The notes under the pieces: generated by a model
The model's input: only the letters and a program-made list of their open reading frames with translations
What the model was told of the DNA's origin: nothing
The model's database searches: none
Program-made: the position numbers and the translations under genes
NCBI RefSeq assembly: GCF_001440415.1
Contig: NZ_LLYA01000159.1
Span: 248,001-312,000, forward strand
Direction: 5' to 3'
Length of the DNA stretch: 64,000 bases
DNA from: Bradyrhizobium retamae
GTDB lineage: Bacteria; Pseudomonadota; Alphaproteobacteria; Rhizobiales; Xanthobacteraceae
Shown here: one piece after another, positions 9,218-18,404 of the stretch
Layout of the letters: each line of letters starts with the position of its first letter
Position numbering within the stretch: the first letter of the stretch is position 1

Positions 9218-9820
9218 TCAGGGGGTAACAGAGGGAGGATCGATCCAGCCGACATTGCCGTCCGGCCGGCGGTAAATGATGTTCACCCGGCCGCTGGACC
9301 CGTGCTGAAACACGATGCAGGCGGCGCCCGTCAGATCGAGTTCCATGACCGCCTCGCTGACCGAAAGCCGCTTCAGCGACGTGGTCGCCTCCGCGATGAT
9401 GACGGGGCTATAGGATGTGACCTCCTCCTCGCCTCCCCCCGGCGCCTCGATCACGTAGCTCGGCGCATCGAGCACCGGGGCATCGATCTCGGCCAGCGCC
9501 GCGGAGGCCGCATAGGCCTTGCGGGCCGAGCGGTCCTTCAGCCGGCTCTTGTAGCGGCGCAGGCGCTTCTCGATCATCAAGAGCGCCTGGTCGGCGCTGG
9601 CATAGGCATCGGGAGCATTGGAATCGGCCTCCAGCGTGATCCCGGAGTCCAGATGCAGCGCGCAATCGGTGCGGAAGCCGAAGCCGTCCTTGCTCAGCGT
9701 GATGTGGCCGGAATAATTGCCGTCGAAATACTTTCTTAAGACCTCATCGGTGCGCTCGCTGACGCGCGAACGAAGAGCCTCGCCGACACTGATGCTTTTC
9801 CCGGAGATTCGAAGGGTCAT
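9218..9820 (-). CDS. hpf: Ribosome hibernation-promoting factor, long form
   Basis: This 200-residue protein binds 30S subunits and dimerises 70S ribosomes in stationary phase. It has an N-terminal HPF/RaiA domain (residues 1-105, starting MTLRISGKSISVGEALR) and, after a linker, the C-terminal dimerisation domain that defines the long form (VVIAEATTSLKRLSVSEAVM, then NIIYRRPDGNVGWIDP). The ATG at 9820 has a GAGG site. A longer in-frame reading to 9949 lacks similarity and is rejected. The gene follows rpoN by 129 bases. Confidence 0.94.
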   Translation of the reverse strand: MTLRISGKSISVGEALRSRVSERTDEVLRKYFDGNYSGHITLSKDGFGFRTDCALHLDSGITLEADSNAPDAYASADQALLMIEKRLRRYKSRLKDRSARKAYAASAALAEIDAPVLDAPSYVIEAPGGGEEEVTSYSPVIIAEATTSLKRLSVSEAVMELDLTGAACIVFQHGSSGRVNIIYRRPDGNVGWIDPPSVTP

Positions 9821-9949
9821 TTGATGCCTCGCTTGATGCCTCGACCACTCTGGTGTTGCCGGAGCATGGCCCATTCGGAAAGCCGGTGTCGCTTTCCGGG
9901 CCGCGCTCTGTCGGGGACCTGACACTATCGCGATCTGACGCGAACGCAA

Positions 9950-11599
9950 TCAGGCCGGCGCCGTATCGCGGGACCGGTCGGAGGAAGTGGCGGGAGCGGA
10001 AAGGGCGTTACCGAGCATGCTCTGTTTGTCGCGGCGGCGCTGGACTGAAGAAGGAATGCGCATGGCTTCGCGGTACTTCGCGACCGTGCGGCGGGCAATA
10101 TCAATGCCCGATTCGCGCAATCGTTCCACGATGGTATCGTCGGAGAGGATCGCACTCGGCGCTTCCGCATCGATCAATTGCTTGATGTGGTGGCGGACCG
10201 CTTCCGCCGAATGCGCCTCGCCGCCGTCGGCTGAAGCAATCGAGGCGGTAAAGAAATATTTCAGCTCAAAACTGCCGCGATTGGTCGCCATGTATTTGTT
10301 GGCGGTGACTCGCGACACCGTGGATTCATGCATCTGGATCGCGTCCGCCACCGCTTTCAAATTCAGCGGTCGCAGATGCGCGACACCATGGGTGAAGAAC
10401 CCGTCCTGCTGGCGCACGATTTCGGTGGCGACCTTCAGGATGGTGCGGGCGCGCTGATCGAGCGCGCGCACCAGCCAGGTCGCGTTCTGCAGGCAGTCGC
10501 TGAAATAGGATTTGTCGCCGTCCTTGCGGATCGTCTTCGACAGCTCGGTGTAATAGACCTGATTGACCAGCACGCGCGGCAAGGTGTCGCTGTTGAGTTC
10601 GACATGCCATCCGCCGTCCGGGCCGGGCCGCACATAGACGTCGGGCACCATCGTCTGCGTGCGCGCCGAGCCGAACTTGAGGCCGGGCTTCGGATCGAGA
10701 CGCCGGATCTCGCCGATCATGTCGGTGATGTCTTCGTCGTCGACGCCGCACAGTTTGCGCAACGACGCAATGTCGCGCCGCGCCAGCAGATCGAGATTTT
10801 CCACCAGCGCCTGCATGGCCGGGTCGTAACGGTTGAGTTCGCGGAGCTGGATCGCGAGGCATTCGCTCAGGTTCCGCGCGCAGACACCGGGCGGATCGAA
10901 CGTCTGCAGCACTGCGACCACGGCATCGACGTCCGCCTGCGAGGCGCCCAGGCGCTCGGCAGCCTGCCCCAGATCCGGCGGCAGATAGCCGGCATCGTCG
11001 ACCAGATCGATCAGGTACTGCCCGATCATGCGCTGCGATGGCGTGCTGAAGGCGACCGCGAGCTGTTCGGCGAGGTGGCCGGATAGCGTCACCTCGGCGG
11101 CGACGAAGGCTTCCAGATTGTATTCGTCGTCGTTGGAGGCGCCCCCGCCCCACTCGGTGTAGGCGGTCGGCGCCGCGTCCTGTGCGGCGCGCGCGGCAGC
11201 TTCGGCGGGCTCTTCGGAAAAGACGTTGTCGAGCCGAGTGTCGAGCGTCTGCTCGATCTCGGTCCGGCTGCCGAGATCGCGGTTCAGCCACTCCTCCTGG
11301 CCGGCCTCGAAGGTCTCGCTCCCTGGGCCGCTGCTCATATCGGAGGCATCGCCGCCGCCATCCTCGCCATAGCTGCCGGAATCGGCGAATTCAGCGCGTT
11401 CGGGTACCGGCTCGCCTGCAACCGGCGGTTCGGGGCTGTCGCTGGCCCGGTCCAGCAGCGGATTGCGCTCCAATTCCTCCTCGACGAAAGCCGAAAGGTC
11501 GAGATTCGACAGTTGCAGGAGCTTGATCGCCTGCATCAATTGCGGCGTCATCACCAGCGACTGCGACTGCCGGAACTCTAATCTCTGCGTCAGCGCCAT
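9950..11599 (-). CDS. rpoN: RNA polymerase sigma-54 factor RpoN
   Basis: This 549-residue alternative sigma factor recognises -24/-12 promoters and needs AAA+ activators, for example NifA and NtrC in rhizobia. Region I is the glutamine-rich activator-interaction segment (SQSLVMTPQLMQAIKLLQLSNLDL), followed by an acidic region II. The core-binding region and HTH (HESTVSRVTANKYM) follow. The RpoN box is intact (ARRTVAKYRE) near residue 515. Length is normal for a rhizobial RpoN. It is transcribed away from lptB, on the same strand, across a 207-base gap. Confidence 0.97.
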   Translation of the reverse strand: MALTQRLEFRQSQSLVMTPQLMQAIKLLQLSNLDLSAFVEEELERNPLLDRASDSPEPPVAGEPVPERAEFADSGSYGEDGGGDASDMSSGPGSETFEAGQEEWLNRDLGSRTEIEQTLDTRLDNVFSEEPAEAAARAAQDAAPTAYTEWGGGASNDDEYNLEAFVAAEVTLSGHLAEQLAVAFSTPSQRMIGQYLIDLVDDAGYLPPDLGQAAERLGASQADVDAVVAVLQTFDPPGVCARNLSECLAIQLRELNRYDPAMQALVENLDLLARRDIASLRKLCGVDDEDITDMIGEIRRLDPKPGLKFGSARTQTMVPDVYVRPGPDGGWHVELNSDTLPRVLVNQVYYTELSKTIRKDGDKSYFSDCLQNATWLVRALDQRARTILKVATEIVRQQDGFFTHGVAHLRPLNLKAVADAIQMHESTVSRVTANKYMATNRGSFELKYFFTASIASADGGEAHSAEAVRHHIKQLIDAEAPSAILSDDTIVERLRESGIDIARRTVAKYREAMRIPSSVQRRRDKQSMLGNALSAPATSSDRSRDTAPA

Positions 11600-11806
11600 G
11601 AGGCCAAGAGCCGATCCACTAAAAGTTGGTCCGATTCTTGCTTATCTTAGTCCAAAGCTCTTGTACACGCCTTGACGAGCGCGAAAATTGGGCTAGGGCG
11701 GCGATCCGCGGCAGTGGGAAGCCGAGCCGCTCCCGCGGCGTGCCAGAAAATCCTGATTGAGTGCAATATCTTATGACCGAACCGCCGATGTTTTGGCGGT
11801 CGTGCG

Positions 11807-12817
11807 CTATAGTCGGAATTCCTCGCCAAGGTAAAGACGGCGTACATCCGGATCGTTGACGATCTCTTCCGGACTGCCCTCGGTCAGGATCTGCCCGGCA
11901 TAAACGATGTAGGCGCGGTCGGTGAGGCCGAGCGTCTCGCGCACATTGTGGTCGGTGATCAGGACGCCGATGCCGCGGTTGGTGAGGTGACGGACCAGGT
12001 CCTGAATGTCGCCGACCGCGATCGGATCGATGCCGGCAAAGGGCTCGTCCAGCAGCATGTAATTTGGACGCGTCGCCAGCGCGCGCGCAATTTCGACGCG
12101 GCGGCGCTCGCCGCCGGAGAGCGCGATTGATGGCGATTTGCGCAAGCGCGTGATGTTGAATTCATCGAGCAGCGAATTGAGTTCGGCCTCCCGCTTCTTG
12201 CGGTTGGGCTCCACGACTTCGAGCACGGCGCGAATATTCTGCTCGACGGTGAGGCCGCGAAAGATCGAGGCTTCCTGCGGCAGATAGCCGATGCCGAGCC
12301 GCGCGCGCTGATACATCGGCAGCTTCGTCACATCGTGGCCATCGAGTTCGATGGCGCCGCGATCCGCCTTGATCAGGCCGGTGATCATGTAGAACACGGT
12401 GGTCTTGCCGGCGCCGTTCGGGCCGAGCAGGCCTACCGCCTCGCCGCGGCGAACATAGATGCTGACGCCGCGCACCACTTGCCGCGTGCCAAAACTTTTT
12501 TCCACGCTATGCACAGCGAGAAAGCCGGGCCGCTTGATCAGGCGCGGCGCTTCGCCGCCATTGGACTTGGCGCGAGGCGCCTGTGCCCGTGAACGCGCTC
12601 TGTCCTGGCGCGGGGGTTCGACATGGGGCTCGGACTGCGGCAATTCCAGCCCGGGCAGCGAAGCCGAACGCGCCATCGGGGGCGCATCGCGCACCGGGCT
12701 CGCCAGCATGTCGCCGAAGGAATCGCCGAGCGCGGTGATGTCCTCGCGCGATCGCGCAAAGCCCACAGGGCCGCGTTTCGCGGGGCGTCGACGGAACATG
12801 CCGAATAAATCCACCAT
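11807..12817 (-). CDS. lptB: LPS export ABC transporter ATP-binding protein LptB, N-terminally extended
   Basis: This 336-residue ATPase powers LptFG to extract lipopolysaccharide from the inner membrane. The core begins near residue 99 and has Walker A LGPNGAGKTT (residues 131-140), signature LSGGERRR, Walker B YMLLDEPFAGID and switch ITDHNVRE, all typical of LptB. LptB is usually about 240 residues. The first 98 residues here are extra, rich in Pro, Arg and Ser, and probably disordered. Upstream on the same strand are lptA and lptC, so the Lpt bridge genes are clustered. Confidence 0.94.
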   Translation of the reverse strand: MVDLFGMFRRRPAKRGPVGFARSREDITALGDSFGDMLASPVRDAPPMARSASLPGLELPQSEPHVEPPRQDRARSRAQAPRAKSNGGEAPRLIKRPGFLAVHSVEKSFGTRQVVRGVSIYVRRGEAVGLLGPNGAGKTTVFYMITGLIKADRGAIELDGHDVTKLPMYQRARLGIGYLPQEASIFRGLTVEQNIRAVLEVVEPNRKKREAELNSLLDEFNITRLRKSPSIALSGGERRRVEIARALATRPNYMLLDEPFAGIDPIAVGDIQDLVRHLTNRGIGVLITDHNVRETLGLTDRAYIVYAGQILTEGSPEEIVNDPDVRRLYLGEEFRL

Positions 12818-13011
12818 CCCGCTTCGCTCAAGCCTTTCACGGTGATTCCGCGACGCGCCCGCCGGCGAATCGCTTCGCTAGCGAACCATGAATGAGTGGA
12901 TGTCCCTGCCCAGCGAAACACCCCGCCGTGCGCCCTGCCCCGTAGATACAGGCTCGCGCTACCGGCTTCAACCGTAACCGCCCCAAATAATCTTTAAGAC
13001 GCTGATCTGGC

Positions 13012-13695
13012 TTATTTTTTACCGGGGATCAGCGAGGGTATCTGGACCGGAGCGGGCTTCGCCCCGCCCGATCCCGACCCGCAATTCTCTCCCTGGATGA
13101 ACATGCCCTGCACCTTGCCGCTGTCGGATTCGACGCGCGACACGCCGGTCGTCATGTCGACCTTGAGGCGGTCGCCCTTGAGCACGTTCTTGCACTGGGT
13201 GAGCACGACCCCACCCACCATCGTGATGAGGTTGGCCCGCGTGTCGAAAATCGCAGTCTCGCCGGTCACGACCTGGTCCTTCTGCGTGACCACGACGGAG
13301 CCCTTGGCTTCCAGCCGGCGGATCGACGAGCTGCCGCCAGGCCCGGGGCTCGCGGACTGCATCGACGCGGATTTCGATCCCTTGGGTGCAGCGGGCGGCG
13401 CGTCCGATGCCGGACCGGAATCGTAAAACACCACCAGCGACTTCGAGGTCATGGTGGTATCGCCCTGCACGACCTTCACGTTGCCGGAAAAGGTCGCCTC
13501 CTTTTTCTTGTCGCGCATCTCGAGCGACGCCGCCTCGATCTGAATCGGCTGATCGCGGTTTTGCGAAAAGCCCTGCATCGCGTTCGGCACGCCCGACATG
13601 GCGCCTTGCGCGAAGGCGCCATCGGAGGCGGACAATGCGAGCACAAGCGCTGCGGCCGCAAACCTGCGCGAGAACAACTGCATCATAGATATCAT
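13012..13695 (-). CDS. lptA: LPS transport periplasmic protein LptA
   Basis: This 227-residue periplasmic protein bridges LptC and the outer-membrane LptD with its OstA beta-jellyroll. A signal peptide runs to about residue 30 (cleavage near DGAFAQG). The OstA domain runs from PIQIEAASLEMRDKKKEATFSGNV to about residue 190. A small Pro/Ala/Ser-rich insert lies at about residues 95-115. The start overlaps the lptC stop by four bases, so the pair is translationally coupled. A start three codons later (MMQLFSRR) is equally plausible. Confidence 0.9.
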   Translation of the reverse strand: MISMMQLFSRRFAAAALVLALSASDGAFAQGAMSGVPNAMQGFSQNRDQPIQIEAASLEMRDKKKEATFSGNVKVVQGDTTMTSKSLVVFYDSGPASDAPPAAPKGSKSASMQSASPGPGGSSSIRRLEAKGSVVVTQKDQVVTGETAIFDTRANLITMVGGVVLTQCKNVLKGDRLKVDMTTGVSRVESDSGKVQGMFIQGENCGSGSGGAKPAPVQIPSLIPGKK

Positions 13696-14444
13696 TTCGT
13701 GTTGGCGGACTTGCCGCTGATGGACCGCGTCTTGGGCGCTGGCTGCGGCTCGGGCTCAGGCTCAGGTGCCGGAGCGCTTTCCATGATCAGGTTCATCACT
13801 ACATTGCCTTCGAAGCGTACGATCTCGCCGCTGTTGATGATCCTGAGCCGATCGGCGGTGAGCGTACCGTTCAGCAATTTGACGTCGACATGCTCGTCCG
13901 ACGTCACCGTGCCCTTGTTGATGTCGACGTAGGCCTGCGACAGTTTCGCCTCGTAGCCCGTGGAGGATTGCAGGAAGATGTCCTTTCGCAGGTCGAGCAT
14001 CTGCTGCTTGCTGTCGAAAAATCCCGTGCGGGCATCCATCGTCACCGTGCTCTTGTCCTCCATCATGACCTTGGCCCGCAGCGTCTGGAGTTCGACGTGA
14101 TCGGGATTGGCGAGATCCTGGATCGCCGCCTTGGCCCACAAATCGTATGGGCGCTGGTCGGTGGAGAAGCCGGCAAGGTGCGGCGTTTCCATGGTGATCT
14201 TGGTGCCTGACACCACGAGATTGCCGATGTCGACCGGCAGCTTCGAGAGCCCTGTGATTCGGAACGGGTTGAAGATCGAGATCGCGACGATCCCGGCCAT
14301 GGCCAGCAGCACGGCTGCCGGAACCGCGACCCGCAGCACCCGCACCATCCGGCTGTGACGGGCGGCCGCAGCGAAGCGCGCCTCCATTCCGGTGGCAAAG
14401 GCTGGGTTCTGTATCGAGTTCACCGCGGCTCCAAAGGCGCCCAA
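13692..14444 (-). CDS. lptC: LPS export protein LptC
   Basis: This 250-residue bitopic inner-membrane protein passes LPS from LptBFG to LptA. One membrane helix lies at about residues 37-60 (VLRVAVPAAVLLAMAGIVAI). A periplasmic LptC/OstA-like domain follows (about residues 75-220). The C-terminus carries a Pro-Glu repeat (EPEPEPEPQP). It is first of the lptC-lptA pair, with lptB next downstream. Confidence 0.9.
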   Translation of the reverse strand: MGAFGAAVNSIQNPAFATGMEARFAAAARHSRMVRVLRVAVPAAVLLAMAGIVAISIFNPFRITGLSKLPVDIGNLVVSGTKITMETPHLAGFSTDQRPYDLWAKAAIQDLANPDHVELQTLRAKVMMEDKSTVTMDARTGFFDSKQQMLDLRKDIFLQSSTGYEAKLSQAYVDINKGTVTSDEHVDVKLLNGTLTADRLRIINSGEIVRFEGNVVMNLIMESAPAPEPEPEPQPAPKTRSISGKSANTK

Positions 14445-14554
14445 GAGAGCGCCATCCTACCCGCAATCGCGGGATTATGCAGCCCGGACACTCGCGATGA
14501 GTGTGACCGAAACGGGGCGGCGGCGGGCAGCCCGGCGCTTCAAATGGCCCCCGG

Positions 14555-15169
14555 TCACGAATGCGCGAAGATGTCCTCGGCCTCCCAGCCGCCGAGATCG
14601 AGCTTGGCCCGGGTCGGCAGGAAGTCGAAACAGGCCTGCGCCATCGCCGTGCGCCCCTCGCGCGCCAGCATGGCATCGAGCCGCTCGCGAAGGCCATGCA
14701 GATGCAGCACGTCGGACGCGGCATAGGCGAGCTGCGCCTCGCTCAGACTCTCTGATCCCCAGTCGCTCGACTGCTGCTGCTTCGACAGATCGATGTTGAG
14801 CAGTTCGCGCACCAGGTCCTTCAGGCCGTGGCGGTCGGTGTAGGTGCGGCTCAGCCGCGAGGCGATCTTGGTGCAATAGACCGGCTGCGGCATCACGCCG
14901 AAGGTGCTGTAGAGCACGGCGACATCGAAACGGGCGAAGTGGAAGATCTTCGTGATGGCCGGATTGGCGAGCAGCGCCTTCAGGTTCGGCGCGTCGGTGT
15001 GGCCCTTGGGGATCTGGATGACATCAGCGCTGCCATCGCCGCTCGACATCTGCACCACGCAAAGCCGGTCACGATGCGGATTGAGCCCCATGGTCTCGGT
15101 ATCGATCGCCACCGAATCCTTGTAGCGGGACAGATCGGGCAGGTCGCCACGATGCAGGCGGATGGTCAT
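14555..15169 (-). CDS. rnd: RNase D-type 3'-5' exonuclease (DEDDy), single-domain
   Basis: This 204-residue cytoplasmic exonuclease has the DEDD catalytic set: D23 and E25 (AIDTET), D82 (HFARFD), and Y149 with D153 (YAASD), giving the DEDDy type of RNase D. E. coli RNase D is about 375 residues with two HRDC domains. Those are absent here, so this is the short form common in alphaproteobacteria. It probably trims tRNA or other RNA 3' ends. It lies 110 bases upstream of lptC on the same strand. Confidence 0.9.
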   Translation of the reverse strand: MTIRLHRGDLPDLSRYKDSVAIDTETMGLNPHRDRLCVVQMSSGDGSADVIQIPKGHTDAPNLKALLANPAITKIFHFARFDVAVLYSTFGVMPQPVYCTKIASRLSRTYTDRHGLKDLVRELLNIDLSKQQQSSDWGSESLSEAQLAYAASDVLHLHGLRERLDAMLAREGRTAMAQACFDFLPTRAKLDLGGWEAEDIFAHS

Positions 15170-15366
15170 GACGGTAAGCCTCGTGTCTCAGGTCGATTCG
15201 ACCGAAACACTACCGCCCGGAGCCGCCGGAGGCGAGCGGCCGACCATAGCTTTAGGGGGGAATAGCGGAGTTCGCCGTGATTTCCTCCGCTAATCAGGCC
15301 ATCGCCCGCTCTGCGCGAGGCGAAGTTTTGCCGTCCCTGCAGCTTGCTGCCGGAAGTCAGGGCGGA

Positions 15367-15525
15367 TTAGCCCGTCTTCCCGTCGAGTGATTTCGGCGGC
15401 TGAAGCTCCGGACTGTTGGCCCAGCGGTCGAGATTTTCAATGACGTCCGCATGGCTCGGCCGGCGCGGCGGCGGTTGTTCCCGCTCTTCGGACAACTTGC
15501 GTGGCAACTTGATGTTCTCGGTCAT
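15367..15525 (-). CDS. Small hypothetical protein, 52 residues
   Basis: This short charged soluble protein begins MTENIKLPRKLSEE and has a Pro/Arg-rich centre (PPPRRPSHADVIENLDRW). The chosen ATG lies 7 bases after GGAG. An ATG two codons earlier sits too close to that site, and the longer open frame upstream has no ribosome site. No domain is recognised. Confidence rests on a good ribosome site and protein-like composition. Confidence 0.55.
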   Translation of the reverse strand: MTENIKLPRKLSEEREQPPPRRPSHADVIENLDRWANSPELQPPKSLDGKTG

Positions 15526-15655
15526 GGCCATTCTCCAAGACCAAACTATGCGCTCGCGCCGGCGCCAAATCAACCATAACACGTTGTTATTACTGGCGTA
15601 TTTAGCTAAATTGACGCCTGAATCTCCATTGCTGGAACCTGCTCCGGTCATGCGC

Positions 15656-15674
15656 ATTGAGTAGACTACTCAAT
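15656..15674. promoter_or_regulatory. Perfect 19-bp palindrome, candidate operator
   Basis: ATTGAGTAG-A-CTACTCAAT is a perfect 9-1-9 inverted repeat ending 22 bases before the start of a ribbon-helix-helix gene. Small RHH proteins typically repress their own promoter through such sites. It may also affect the divergent 52-residue gene. Confidence 0.6.
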
Positions 15675-15696
15675 CCGCACATTCTGGGTCGCAGCG

Positions 15697-15939
15697 ATGT
15701 CTGATATCCGCGATGAACGATTGCAGGTCATGCTTTCGCCGGATGAACTGACCGCAATTGACGATTTCCGCTTCAAACACCGAATGCCGACGCGGGCAGC
15801 GGCCGTTCGTGAACTCCTGAAACTTGGACTGACGGCTCAGGCCGCCGATGGCGACGGGGCGAAGTCGAGCAATTACGGCGTGTTCAATCGTGGTCCGGAC
15901 GGACACACGACGGCAGCCGATCCGGATCCGACGGCATAG
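15697..15939 (+). CDS. Small ribbon-helix-helix (CopG-like) protein
   Basis: This 80-residue protein's first 46 residues fit the RHH fold: a short strand (RLQVMLSPDEL), helix A (TAIDDFRFKHRM), and helix B starting PTRAAAVRELLKLGL. RHH proteins bind DNA as dimers, inserting the strand into the major groove. The C-terminal 30 residues are polar and probably disordered. No toxin gene follows, since the next feature is a tRNA on the other strand, so this is not an obvious antitoxin. The palindrome upstream suggests autoregulation. Confidence 0.75.
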   Translation: MSDIRDERLQVMLSPDELTAIDDFRFKHRMPTRAAAVRELLKLGLTAQAADGDGAKSSNYGVFNRGPDGHTTAADPDPTA

Positions 15940-16026
15940 GTCAGCAAATATTGCCACTGCAGGTGAGCATCCATCGCCCCGGGGTCTGGCGCCAGCCGGC
16001 ATCTCAACTCGCTCGGGCAAGGGCAA

Positions 16027-16113
<87 letters not shown>

Positions 16114-16262
16114 CCGGGCGGGTTAGTAAGGATCGGTCACGCGCTTGTCAAATCGCTTCAATGCCATCCGAAATCCGCTGTACAGCGGAGCCGTGTTGGC
16201 GTATCGCGAATCCGCTAAATCCCACCGATATCTTCGAGTTTGACCGGCAGGAATTGACCCCG

Positions 16263-17243
16263 ATGGCACTGCACGCGGCAGCGAACCTGGAAACGCTCAT
16301 CACGGTGTTTGGTGGATCGGGCTTTCTGGGGCGAAACGTGGTCCGGGCGCTGGCCAAGCGTGGCTATCGGATTCGGGTGGCGGTACGGCGGCCCGAACTG
16401 GCGGGGCACCTGCAACCGCTCGGCCGGGTTGGCCAGATCCACCCCGTGCAGGCCAATCTGCGCTACCCGGCTTCGGTGGAGGCGGTGATGCGCGGTTCCG
16501 AAACCGTGGTCAACTTGGTCGGCACCCTGGCCGAGAGCGGCGCACAGACCTTCGACGCGGTGCAGACCAAAGGCGCCGAAACCATCGCCAAGGCCGCCAC
16601 CGCCATCGGCGCGCAGATGGTGCATATATCGGCGATCGGCGCCGACGAGAATTCGCCGTCGGCCTACTTCCGCTCCAAGGCGGCTGGCGAGAAGGCCGTG
16701 ATGGCGGCAGCGCCATCGGCCACGATCCTGCGGCCGTCGCTGCTGTTCGGACCCGAGGATCAATTCACCAACCGCTTTGCGTCGCTCGCCCGGATATCGC
16801 CGTTCCTGCCGCTGATCGGCGGCGGCGAGACGCGGGTGCAGCCGGCCTATGTCGCCGACGTCGCCGACGCGGTCGCCGACGCCGCCGAGGGCAAGACCAA
16901 GCCGGGCGCGACCTACGAGCTCGGCGGGCCTGATGTGCTGACCATGCGCGAGATCATGGAAATCATCCTCAAGATCACCGGCCGCAAGCGCATGCTGGTT
17001 TCGCTGCCGTGGGGACTGGCGAGGCTAAAGTCGCAATTCCTGCAATTCGCGCCGGGTCCGTTGAAGCTGACGCCGGACCAGGTGGCGATGCTGCAAGTCG
17101 ACAATGTCGTGTCGGACGAAGCGAAGGCGGCTGGTCTGACGCTGCAGGGGCTCGGCATTACGCCGGAAGCGATGGAAGCGATCGCCCCGCAATATCTCTG
17201 GCGCTTCCGCGCCGCCGGGCAGTTTCAAAGGAAAAGCGCGTAG
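16263..17243 (+). CDS. NAD(P)-binding epimerase-like protein, complex I NDUFA9 family
   Basis: This 326-residue atypical short-chain dehydrogenase has a Rossmann motif near the N-terminus (VFGGSGFLGRNVV). Other family segments seen are VNLVGTLAESG, HISAIGADENS, YFRSKAAGEKAV and ILRPSLLFGPEDQF. The canonical YxxxK is replaced by YFRSK. Relatives are annotated as complex I NDUFA9 subunit family proteins, and quinone-linked or structural roles have been suggested for the family. The ATG at 16263 is chosen over an upstream in-frame one because similarity begins just after it. Confidence 0.85.
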   Translation: MALHAAANLETLITVFGGSGFLGRNVVRALAKRGYRIRVAVRRPELAGHLQPLGRVGQIHPVQANLRYPASVEAVMRGSETVVNLVGTLAESGAQTFDAVQTKGAETIAKAATAIGAQMVHISAIGADENSPSAYFRSKAAGEKAVMAAAPSATILRPSLLFGPEDQFTNRFASLARISPFLPLIGGGETRVQPAYVADVADAVADAAEGKTKPGATYELGGPDVLTMREIMEIILKITGRKRMLVSLPWGLARLKSQFLQFAPGPLKLTPDQVAMLQVDNVVSDEAKAAGLTLQGLGITPEAMEAIAPQYLWRFRAAGQFQRKSA

Positions 17244-17264
17244 TTTTTCGCAGCGGATCCGTAA

Positions 17265-17299
17265 GGGTGGGCAAAGGCGCTCTTACGCCGTGCCCACCA
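17265..17299. terminator. Convergent hairpin, fragment of repeat family F
   Basis: GGTGGGCA...GGCG pairs imperfectly with CGCCGTGCCCACC between the convergent epimerase-like gene and uppP. It matches the terminal hairpin of the longer repeats at 31,906-31,948 and 41,870-41,908. It probably ends both transcripts. Confidence 0.6.
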
Positions 17300-17308
17300 A
17301 TTCAAGAC

Positions 17309-18115
17309 CTACTTCCCCAGCGCCAGCGCGATCAGGCCGAGCATGCCAATGACGACGCGCCACCACGCAAAGAACGTGAACCCGTGGCGGGTGACATAGG
17401 TGAGGAACGTCTTAACCACGATCGCCGCGGTGATGAACGAGACCACGAAGCCGATCGCGACGATACCGATGTGATCGGTCGTCATCTCGGCGCGGTTCTT
17501 GTAGAAATCATAGGCGAACGCGCCGATCATGGTCGGGATCGCGAGAAAGAACGAAAACTCCGCGGCCGATCGCTTGTCACCGCCGAGCAGCATCGCCGCC
17601 ACGATGCTGGCGCCGGAGCGCGACACGCCGGGAATCATCGCCACGCATTGCGCAATGCCGATCCACAGATACATCAGCAGCGGATAGCGCGTGGCGTCAT
17701 GCTGTGTCGGCTTGAGATAGAGTTGATCGACCCACAACAGAATTGCGCCGCCCACGATCAGGGTGAAGCACACCACCCACGGATTGAAGAGAAACTCCTT
17801 GATGTACTTGCCGGCAACCAGGCCGATGACCACCGCCGGCAGAAACGCCAGCAATACGCCGATCACGAAACGCCGGTCGTCCGGGTTGGTGAACATGCCG
17901 AGCGCGACGCGCGACAATTTGACGAAATAGAGCATGACGATGGCGAGGATCGCACCGAGTTGAATCAGCACGACAAAGCTCTGCCAGAACGCACCCTCAC
18001 CAAGCCCGAAGAATCGTTGCGCGACCAGCATATGGCCGGTCGACGAAACCGGCAGGAATTCCGTGACGCCCTCGATGATGCCGAGAACCACCGCCTTCAC
18101 TACATCCGACATCAT
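17309..18115 (-). CDS. uppP: Undecaprenyl-diphosphatase UppP (BacA)
   Basis: This 268-residue polytopic membrane enzyme dephosphorylates undecaprenyl diphosphate to recycle the lipid carrier of peptidoglycan and other envelope polymers. The two active-site motifs are present: EGVTEFLPVSSTGH near residues 15-28 and PGVSRSGAS near residue 170. Length is normal (E. coli is 273). Bacitracin resistance at high dosage is a family property. It converges with the preceding gene. Confidence 0.96.
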   Translation of the reverse strand: MMSDVVKAVVLGIIEGVTEFLPVSSTGHMLVAQRFFGLGEGAFWQSFVVLIQLGAILAIVMLYFVKLSRVALGMFTNPDDRRFVIGVLLAFLPAVVIGLVAGKYIKEFLFNPWVVCFTLIVGGAILLWVDQLYLKPTQHDATRYPLLMYLWIGIAQCVAMIPGVSRSGASIVAAMLLGGDKRSAAEFSFFLAIPTMIGAFAYDFYKNRAEMTTDHIGIVAIGFVVSFITAAIVVKTFLTYVTRHGFTFFAWWRVVIGMLGLIALALGK

Positions 18116-18223
18116 GATGGGGGTCCGTTTTGGCTGGAAAAGTCGCGTCCTTCTCGCCTATTCATCCCGATGCCGCAATCGCAAAAAAACGCCAAAGACA
18201 GTTGCCTCTTGCGCCGGCTTGGC

Positions 18224-18325
18224 TATAGCGTTTTCGGGCGAACTGAATCCCGGTTCGCGCAAACAAAACGCGTCAAAACAAAGGCTGGGGCCGATTCGGT
18301 TCTGATTTCAGGCAGAACCGAATAG
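18224..18325. repeat. Dispersed repeat (family A), copy 1
   Basis: It begins TATAGCGTTTTCG, contains GGTTCGCG...AACGCGTCAAAACAA, and ends in a perfect 11-bp hairpin ATTCGGTTCTG/CAGAACCGAAT. A second copy lies at about 62,108-62,228. It occupies most of the gap between uppP and the GST gene. I see no coding sequence in it. Confidence 0.75.
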
Positions 18326-18404
18326 GCTCTGGTGTCGCGATTCGCATGACGCGGCTTGACCGCTCGGGTTCCTTGAGCGTCGCCGCGAATTGTTCAAGGA
18401 TCTC

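Noticed and set aside
17009..18325. Plus-strand frame of 438 codons running through uppP and repeat A
   Set aside because: Lies opposite uppP and reads through repeat DNA. No ribosome site or domain.
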